Shown here: piece by piece, positions 58,671 through 64,000 of the stretch
How positions within the stretch are numbered: the stretch's first letter is position 1
How the letters are laid out: each line of letters begins with the position of its first letter
Source: Chloroflexota bacterium
GTDB lineage: Bacteria > Chloroflexota > Dehalococcoidia > FW602-bin16
Assembly: GCA_004297765.1 (NCBI GenBank)
Contig: SCTZ01000043.1
Coordinates: forward strand, 24,380 to 88,379
Reading direction: 5' to 3'
Length of the DNA stretch: 64,000 bases
Made by a program: the position numbers and the translations under genes
Notes under the pieces: model-generated
Told to the model about the DNA's origin: nothing
Databases searched by the model: none
What the model saw: only the letters and a program-made list of their open reading frames with translations

Positions 58671-60781
58671 TTTGATGGCTCCGCCTCCTTTGGCTTGTAC
58701 TCGTTGGCTCTGGCTAGCAGGTACATGACGCGATTGCCATACTTGTCACACGCCAAACCGTATTCTGGCGGAACGAAGATAGTTGTCGTCGGCTGTTCAA
58801 CGATGGCCGGGCCGTCTATATTGTTCCCGTTCACCAACCGATCCCCTTCAAAAACCGGCACGTCCTTTTGGACAAGCTTATCTTTGAGCAGGTATACGGA
58901 CCCCCTGTTGCCCTTATATGCAGCAGAGGCATCCTGCCCTTGATACGGCTCTTCCACAAAAGCAGGTCTTGCACCCCTTCCCATGACAGTGACCCTGAGA
59001 TTCATCAGATCGGTAGGCGCATTCGGGATAGAGTAGCCATAAAGACGATCATGAGCGTGGTGGAACTTGTCGAGCACGGACTCCAGGTTGCCCTCAAGCA
59101 CGTCCCCTTCGTCAAGGATCACGTTTACGTCATGGTGCTGGCCAACATAGCGCATGTCACAAGAATAGAGGCGACGGATTGCCGCTGGACCAATGTTCTC
59201 AGAGATCAGAAGGCTTTCACCTTCTGACGCCATTTCCTCCATCAAGCCCCAGAACTTGCTTTCGTCTACATCTTTGAATGCACAATGATAGGTACGTACC
59301 AGATCGTGCTTCAAATCGGACAGTAGAAGTCCAGTGGCGCAGAAGACGGAAGGCTCCCTGGGGATGATGATGAGAGGGATATCCAAGTTCAAGGCAATCA
59401 TCCCCGCGTGGAGAGGTCCAGCTCCACCACCTACCACCAGGGGAAAATCTCTGGGGTCAAACCCTTTGTCAACCGTTATCGCTCTGATCCCGGCCGTCAT
59501 GTTCTCATTGATGACCTTGTACATCCCGGCGGCAGCTTCGATGACATCCAGGTTCAACGACTTTGCGATCTTCTGCGCAACTGCCTCCCTTGCTTGTTGA
59601 TAGTCTAACTTGATCCTGCCTCCCAGGAAATACTCCTGGTTGAGATAGCCCAGCAGTAGGTCCGCATCGGTACAGGTTGGCTGATCTCCTCCCAAACCGT
59701 AGCAGGCCGGGCCTGGGACCGCTCCAGCGGTCTGAGGTCCCATATGCAATAGCCCACCGCTATCGATCCATGCGATGCTCCCTCCACCTGAGCCAATACT
59801 GTGGACATTTACGGAGGGAAGAGCCAGCAGCAGCCGGTCTATTCTCCCTTCCGTGGTGACCAGTGGACTTTGGCTCTTGATCAGGGTCGCATCAAAGCTG
59901 GTCCCGCCCATGTCCACCGTTATGCAGTCAGCATGGCCTCGGGAGCTGGCGAAAAAGACACCAGCAACAGGACCGGCTGCGGGTCCTGACAGGACCGTGC
60001 TGGCCGCTTTAGAAACGGCTGTCGATGGGCGTGCTATTCCCCCGTTGGACTGCATTATCAGCAGCACACCCTCGAAGCCAGCCACGTCGAGTTTCTCAAT
60101 CAGGCTGGTTAGGTACTTGCGCAGGACCGGACCGACATAGGCGCTTATACAGGTAGTGCTGAGGCGATCGAAGAAACGAACCTGTGGCAGCAATTCTGAG
60201 GAGACGGTGACAAAAACATCGGGCATCTCTTGCCGAACCAGATCCGCGGCAAGTCTCTCATTCGCATGATTGGCATAGGAATGCATGAAACAAATCGCGA
60301 CGGACTCGACGCCATGCCGCTTGAGCTCGCCTACTCTTTGGCGAACATCCTGCCCGTCGACAGGAAAGCAGTTCTCACCTTTGTAGTCAGCTCTTTCATC
60401 GATTGGGAGACGCAGGTAGCGCGGGACAAGGGGTTCCGGAGCAACGTATTTATTGTTGTATAGCTCCTCACGCATACCTCTTCTCATCTGAAGCGCGTCC
60501 CGGAACCCCTTGGTGGTGAGCAGTCCGGTGACCGCACCAGTGCGGGTGAGCAGGCAATTAGTGGTCACTGTGGTGCCATGAACAATCGTACCAAGGCTGG
60601 AGACAAACTCTCGGGACTCCATCCCTTTCCTTCGCGCGATTTCCTCCAAACCAATCATGAATCCTATCGCAGGGTCGGCAGGAGTAGTAGGGACTTTGAA
60701 GACCTCCCATGTCCCCTGCTCGCTCATAAGCAGGAAGTCGGTGAAGGTCCCCCCTACGTCTACCCCTAAGAGATATCCCAT
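58658..60781 (-). CDS. hyuA: Hydantoinase A/oxoprolinase-family protein (HyuA)
   Basis: The 707-residue ASKHA-fold protein starts with GYLLGVDVGGTFTDFLLMSE (phosphate-binding loop), then GTIVHGTTVTTNCLLTRTGA, SNGGIARPSTAVSKAASTVLSGPAAGPVAG and DCITVDMGGTSFDATLI. These are the ATP-binding motifs of the HyuA/acetone-carboxylase beta family. It activates the substrate with ATP for the HyuB subunit. The two genes form a pair with no evident regulator or transporter close by. Confidence 0.85.
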   Translation of the reverse strand: MGYLLGVDVGGTFTDFLLMSEQGTWEVFKVPTTPADPAIGFMIGLEEIARRKGMESREFVSSLGTIVHGTTVTTNCLLTRTGAVTGLLTTKGFRDALQMRRGMREELYNNKYVAPEPLVPRYLRLPIDERADYKGENCFPVDGQDVRQRVGELKRHGVESVAICFMHSYANHANERLAADLVRQEMPDVFVTVSSELLPQVRFFDRLSTTCISAYVGPVLRKYLTSLIEKLDVAGFEGVLLIMQSNGGIARPSTAVSKAASTVLSGPAAGPVAGVFFASSRGHADCITVDMGGTSFDATLIKSQSPLVTTEGRIDRLLLALPSVNVHSIGSGGGSIAWIDSGGLLHMGPQTAGAVPGPACYGLGGDQPTCTDADLLLGYLNQEYFLGGRIKLDYQQAREAVAQKIAKSLNLDVIEAAAGMYKVINENMTAGIRAITVDKGFDPRDFPLVVGGGAGPLHAGMIALNLDIPLIIIPREPSVFCATGLLLSDLKHDLVRTYHCAFKDVDESKFWGLMEEMASEGESLLISENIGPAAIRRLYSCDMRYVGQHHDVNVILDEGDVLEGNLESVLDKFHHAHDRLYGYSIPNAPTDLMNLRVTVMGRGARPAFVEEPYQGQDASAAYKGNRGSVYLLKDKLVQKDVPVFEGDRLVNGNNIDGPAIVEQPTTTIFVPPEYGLACDKYGNRVMYLLARANEYKPKEAEPSKCMA

Positions 60782-61176
60782 GTTCTCAGTCTCCTACCTA
60801 CGATCCTCCGGCGAGCCCGCCTCCTGGAAGTATGAGCACAAGCGGTCAAGAAGGCGCCAATCCGGATATCAAAGACGATTATACTATTCGGCTTGGTCGA
60901 ATGGAATTTGCGTTCGACTGCACAGGGTTCCCGATAGTACAATGTATCGTAATCGTATGGTAGTCCGGCCAGACTGGGGCGGAAGGACCCGGTCCAACTG
61001 AGACCTGGTCATAAGTCACGGTCGGTGCAAAGCGCGAAGGCGGGTCCTGGGAGCGCGGGCATCCTGCCAGCACATCAGCCAGGGCACGCGCGGGCAGGAT
61101 GCCCGCGCTCCCAGGCAGCACCGTCTCACGCGACTACGACCAGGCCTCGCCCAACTAGCGCATCTGGAGCGACCAT
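60782..61176 (+). other. Intergenic region with divergent promoters and a palindrome
   Basis: Nearly 400 bases between the divergent hyuA and NUDIX genes. No gene is seen. It contains a perfect 23-bp inverted repeat at 61046-61115. The promoters of both sides must lie here but were not assigned. Confidence 0.5.
61046..61115. repeat. Perfect 23-bp inverted repeat (intergenic palindrome)
   Basis: The arm 61046-61068 (begins CCTGGGAGCGCGGGCATC) is the exact reverse complement of 61093-61115, with a 24-base gap. This GGGAGCGCGGGCATCCTG-type palindrome is reminiscent of mobile intergenic repeats seen in several GC-rich phyla. It lies just before the NUDIX gene and could fold in its leader RNA. 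Confidence 0.7.
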
Positions 61177-61593
61177 ATGGACGAGAAGCGCGTGGTGACC
61201 TGTTTTCTCGAGAACGAAGATCGGGTGCTACTCCTGCGGCGGAGCCAGAGGGTTGGCACGTACCGGGGGCGTTGGGCAGGGGTGAGCGGCTTTGTGGAGG
61301 AGGGCGTGAGTCCAGAGCAACAGGCCGTGCAGGAGATCCGGGAGGAGGTCGGTCTGGAACCGGCGGACGTGCGCCTCGTTGCGAGCGGTAAGCCGGTGGA
61401 GGTGGTAGACATGCAACTCAACCGTAAATGGATCGTCCACCCCTTCCTCTTCGAGGTGCGACGGCCGGAGCAACTGCAGATCGATTGGGAACATACCGAG
61501 GTGAAATGGATCGATCCGCGTGAGATCCGGGAGCACGAGACGGTGCCCGGACTGGATCGAGCTTGGGAGAGCGCTCACGGCCATGGAGCTTGA
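61177..61593 (+). CDS. NUDIX hydrolase
   Basis: The 138-residue protein has the full NUDIX box: GFVEEGVSPEQQAVQEIREE followed by VGLE (G-x5-E-x7-REUxEExGU), about residues 44-67. N-terminal VVTCFLENEDRVLLLRRSQR is typical. It hydrolyses a nucleoside-diphosphate-linked compound, not identifiable from sequence. Its stop overlaps the next gene by 11 bases. The pairing with an eIF-2B-like protein recalls archaeal NUDIX-eIF-2B fusions. Confidence 0.9.
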   Translation: MDEKRVVTCFLENEDRVLLLRRSQRVGTYRGRWAGVSGFVEEGVSPEQQAVQEIREEVGLEPADVRLVASGKPVEVVDMQLNRKWIVHPFLFEVRRPEQLQIDWEHTEVKWIDPREIREHETVPGLDRAWESAHGHGA

Positions 61594-62479
61594 CGTAACA
61601 AGACAAGTTGAGGAGATTCGAGCTGACCGCGTTCATGGCGCGGGCTGGCTGGCACGCCGGGCAGTGCTCGTTCTCGGTCAGGCTGTCGCAGACAGTCCGG
61701 CCACCAGCCAAGCCGCTCTTGAGGAGGATCTGCGCGCCGTCGTCGGCCACCTGATCGCGGCCAAGCCGACTATGGCCCCTGTCGCCAACCTGGTGTGTCG
61801 TCTGGGCTCGGAGATTCTTGAGCGCGTCAGGGCGGGAGATTGCCTGACAGCGGTGAGAGGATATGCGATCCAACGAGCCAGTGAGTTGGCAAACCAGGCG
61901 GAAGAAGCGGTGCGGCTAGCTTCCGAACATGCACTGATAATGATCAGTGCCGGCGCGTCGATTCTTACTTGTAGCTACAGCTCAGCTGTTCGCGATACGT
62001 TGATACTGTCCACGCGTTCCGGACGGCACCCAACGATGTTGATTGCGCGCTCCTGGAATGGAGGAACAGCCCACGGCGAACAGCTGTCCAACCAGCTGGC
62101 CGCATCAGGACTGATCGCCGAGGTTGTGCCCGATGCCTCGCTCGACGCGTCGGCACGGCGCACGACGCTGGCCTTGATCGGGGCCGACGCGATCCTGCCC
62201 GATGCGTCTGTGGTGAACGGGTATCCCTCACGGGCCCTGGCCGAGGCCGCACGGGAAGCCGAGATCCCTCTGTATTGCGTCTGCGAGACCCTCAAGCTCG
62301 ACGCGCGACCGCTCCTCGGCCACGATCCGGCCATCGAGCCCGGGTTCGAGCTGGTCCCGGCCTCGCTCATAGTAGGCTACTGCACCGAGCTCGGTCTGCT
62401 CTCACCCGACGAGGTCCGCGCGCTCGTGCCCCGTATGGTGACCTACCTGTGGGCTTTCTTTGGGACTCTTCGTTCCTAG
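61583..62479 (+). CDS. eIF-2B alpha/beta/delta-like protein
   Basis: The 298-residue protein starts at ATG 61583 inside the NUDIX gene end. The second half has the eIF-2B/MtnA/ribose-1,5-bisphosphate isomerase fold: ALIMISAGASILTCSYSSAV, then TRRTTLALIGADAILPDASVVNGYPSRALA, and AREAEIPLYCVCETLKLD. Bacterial members are more likely sugar-phosphate isomerases than translation factors. The co-translated NUDIX enzyme could make or remove its substrate. Confidence 0.8.
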   Translation: MELDVTRQVEEIRADRVHGAGWLARRAVLVLGQAVADSPATSQAALEEDLRAVVGHLIAAKPTMAPVANLVCRLGSEILERVRAGDCLTAVRGYAIQRASELANQAEEAVRLASEHALIMISAGASILTCSYSSAVRDTLILSTRSGRHPTMLIARSWNGGTAHGEQLSNQLAASGLIAEVVPDASLDASARRTTLALIGADAILPDASVVNGYPSRALAEAAREAEIPLYCVCETLKLDARPLLGHDPAIEPGFELVPASLIVGYCTELGLLSPDEVRALVPRMVTYLWAFFGTLRS

Positions 62480-62926
62480 CGGCCCTGCAGCGATTCTCAC
62501 CAAGGTCAAGTAATCGTGCACCCTTTCGTATGGGCGGACGACTCTGTCCGCCTTGGGTGGCGGGGCCCACTGTGGTTCCGCCGTCAACGCCTGCACCTTG
62601 GATCGCGGAACGGTTGATTGTTGGTGAAGGCACGCGCCTATGTGAGCGAACGATTAACGCCCCCAGCACCACCGCCCGCCCTGCCCCTGGCGGACAGAGC
62701 CGTCCGCCCCTACGTGGGATCCCGCGGGTGGTCGGTCACTCTGAGAACTGCACTGGCGGGCCGATCCCGCCGAAGAGCCGCCGGGAATCCAGCCGATGGC
62801 ACGCGTTTTGCAGGAACGCGACGCACGACGTCCCTGGCCTGCTCATGCCATGCGTGGACCTGTTCTGCTGTGGCTGCCGGGGTGGGGTTGGACGTACGCG
62901 AACGTTTCCTCTGGAGGTCTGCAGAC
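62480..62926 (+). other. Intergenic region with a palindromic element
   Basis: A region of 447 bases with no convincing gene. The main content is the second copy of the GGCGGAC element (62533-62708). CTGGAGG at 62911-62917 is the ribosome-binding site of the hemerythrin-like gene. Confidence 0.5.
62533..62708 (+). repeat. Palindromic intergenic element with GGCGGAC hairpins, copy 2
   Basis: The end hairpins GGCGGAC-N6-GTCCGCC are at 62533-62552 and 62689-62708. The 3' part CCCCTGGCGGAC and the following CCTACG match the type of copy 1 at 53396-53478, but the interior is about 100 bases longer and different. Confidence 0.65.
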
Positions 62927-63418
62927 ATGCCGAATCGCGGCAAACCCACCGAACGGATCAGGCGTCATCACGCCGAGCTAATGGAGAGGCTGTCCATCAT
63001 GCGACAGGCCCTGGATGCGCTCTCCCACGGTCAGGCGGAAAAGGCTACGTCCGGGCTGCAAGAGTCAGTGCATTTCTTGAACGACGAGTTGAAGCCACAC
63101 GCCCGATGGGAAGAGGAGAGTCTCTACCCGGTCGTCGCCGAGCTCGTCCGGAGCTATGGTCGCCCCACCGCGACCATGGAAGTAGAGCACGGCATATTGC
63201 TCCAGTTGTTCCGAGAGTACGAGAAAGCCGTGCAGGACCTATCGGTAGCAACGCAGGCAGGACAACCGCCGGACGAGGCAGTCGAGACCGTCAAGCGGCT
63301 TGGCTGGCAGATCGATGGGCTGCTCTCTGCCCACTTCAGCGAGGAAGAGGAGGTCTATCTCGAACTAGCCGACCGCCACATGTCCCGCGGGGACGTCGAC
63401 GCACTCTTGCACGAGTAG
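62927..63418 (+). CDS. Hemerythrin (HHE)-domain protein
   Basis: The 163-residue protein starts at ATG 62927, nine bases after GGAGG; the frame is open further upstream, but that part lies in a repeat. Candidate di-iron ligands are His14/His15 (RRHHAELMERL), His58 and Glu62 (KPHARWEEESLYP), His88 (EVEHGILLQLF), and His136 with Glu139/140 (SAHFSEEEEVYLEL). Four helices are predicted. Such proteins bind oxygen or sense/repair iron and NO damage. Confidence 0.85.
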   Translation: MPNRGKPTERIRRHHAELMERLSIMRQALDALSHGQAEKATSGLQESVHFLNDELKPHARWEEESLYPVVAELVRSYGRPTATMEVEHGILLQLFREYEKAVQDLSVATQAGQPPDEAVETVKRLGWQIDGLLSAHFSEEEEVYLELADRHMSRGDVDALLHE

Positions 63419-63502
63419 TACTGTGCGACAACCGGTGGCACTTGAATGCGTCGTTCCACAACCCAGTGCCGCAGTGCGGCGGTGCAGATGGACCGCCGCC
63501 GT

Positions 63503-63535
63503 AGACCGCCGCGGTTTCGGAAACCGCGGCGGTCT
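63503..63535. terminator. Perfect 15-bp stem-loop downstream of the hemerythrin gene
   Basis: AGACCGCCGCGGTTT (63503-63517) pairs exactly with 63521-63535 around the loop CGG. It is followed by TCTCCCC rather than a T-run. It may end transcription in both directions. A sister hairpin is at 63561-63600. Confidence 0.55.
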
Positions 63536-63560
63536 TCTCCCCCAATTGAACCGACGCCTG

Positions 63561-63600
63561 AGACCGCCGTGGTTCTTCCGCGAAAGGACCACGGCGGTCT
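63561..63600. terminator. Second stem-loop of the twin-hairpin pair
   Basis: AGACCGCCGTGGT (63561-63573) pairs with ACCACGGCGGTCT (63588-63600). The stem shares AGACCGCCG with the first hairpin. It lies just beyond the stop of the minus-strand gene ending at 63616, so it may serve as that gene's terminator. Confidence 0.55.
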
Positions 63601-63615
63601 TGTCCGGGAGAGTCG

Positions 63616-64000
63616 TTAGCTGGCCGCGCGGTGTTCCTCGGATTGGGTGGGCAGGGGCTCGGACGGAATGTCGGGTCCGTTCCATACAGCCTGGCTCGGG
63701 ACCTGCACCTGCCCGTCTCTCCATTCCAGTTGATCGGAAAGGCGAACGATGGGCTCGATCTCAAGGACCCGGTAGGGCCGACGCGGAGGCTCCTGTCCCA
63801 CTCCCAGACGATAGGCCAACTCCCCACCCAGCCAGCCCGTGCCAAAGGCAAGCACGTTAGCTAGAGTGCTGAGTCCGATCTGACCGGCCCGACGCGCCAC
63901 CGTGGGGCGCTCTCGCCCGTTGCGCATCGCGATGTTCACGCCGTTGATGGCCAGCAGGGCAAGATTGCCCAGACCGTGGACCAAGCCAGATCGGAAGAGC
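63616..64000 (-). CDS. DUF2231-like membrane protein (5' truncated by the window end)
   Basis: The frame is open to the window edge and holds at least 127 residues. Helical, hydrophobic segments HGLGNLALLAINGVNIAMRN and TLANVLAFGTGWLGGELAYR are followed by a soluble tail of about 60 residues. The pattern SGLVHGLGNL and the GELAYRLG motif recall the second half of DUF2231 membrane proteins, which often act with heme or redox partners. TTG 63984 is an internal codon more likely than a start. The last 13 window bases match an adapter sequence, so the extreme N-terminal residues are unreliable. Confidence 0.55.
   Translation of the reverse strand, partial: LFRSGLVHGLGNLALLAINGVNIAMRNGRERPTVARRAGQIGLSTLANVLAFGTGWLGGELAYRLGVGQEPPRRPYRVLEIEPIVRLSDQLEWRDGQVQVPSQAVWNGPDIPSEPLPTQSEEHRAAS

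Noticed and set aside
57945..58943. Plus-strand frame of 332 codons opposite hyuB and hyuA
   Set aside because: Spans the overlap of two well-supported minus-strand genes and resembles no family.

Overview
The window is a GC-rich bacterial sequence. The likeliest source is an uncultured Chloroflexota member. This is an inference from the very long secreted proteins with Thr-Pro linkers and SBBP/NHL/PD40 repeats ending in FlgD-like Ig domains, from a Tad pilus locus without a secretin, and from a conjugation-type apparatus lacking the outer-membrane parts (no VirB7/9/10), as expected in a monoderm. No rRNA or other taxonomic marker settles it.

Layout. (1) 1-3900: a small defence patch with an AbiE-type toxin/antitoxin pair, a YhcG-type PDDEXK nuclease (DUF1016) and a decayed second copy of that nuclease. 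(2) 3900-13700: a promoter/structured-RNA/terminator unit of unknown family, then two giant secreted repeat proteins sharing a near-identical C-terminal module and 3' flank. (3) 13700-33134: about 20 tightly packed, often ATGA-overlapping genes. They combine a type IV secretion/conjugation core (VirB2-like pilin, VirB6/TrbL-like protein, PrgI/VirB3, a VirB4 split into two genes, VirB1-like transglycosylase, TraG/VirD4-like ATPase, replication-relaxation protein) with a complete Tad pilus core (TadZ, CpaB, TadA, TadB, TadC, two Flp pilins, prepilin peptidase) and TadE/G-like pseudopilins at both ends. It reads as one hybrid transfer/adhesion machine. (4) 33171-36604: a frameshifted surface protein. 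(5) 36944-44104: an epimerase, a membrane-anchored HTH regulator, a helically phased TGTCCC array, a cysteine-rich ParB-like protein, a DnaB/RadA-like ATPase, an excisionase and a tyrosine integrase whose 3' end faces a tRNA-Leu gene. Together with region 3 this suggests an integrative conjugative element, with its right end near 44.1 kb.

(6) 44143-44700: five tRNA genes on the minus strand (Trp, Leu-GAG, Gly, Cys, Leu-UAA) with a consensus promoter and a terminator. (7) 44900-63600: chromosomal housekeeping genes. These are recF; an eight-gene minus-strand operon (ABC importer, UbiE/MenG methyltransferase, PAC2, CBS, glycosyltransferase, VanZ); a TetR-UbiD-UbiA operon that probably serves menaquinone synthesis; a hydantoinase/oxoprolinase pair; a NUDIX plus eIF-2B-like pair; and a hemerythrin-domain protein. 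Several palindromic repeat families lie between them. (8) 63616-64000: the 5'-truncated end of a DUF2231-like membrane protein, where the last 13 bases match a common sequencing-adapter sequence.

All functional names rest on motif and family recognition by eye. No database search was run.
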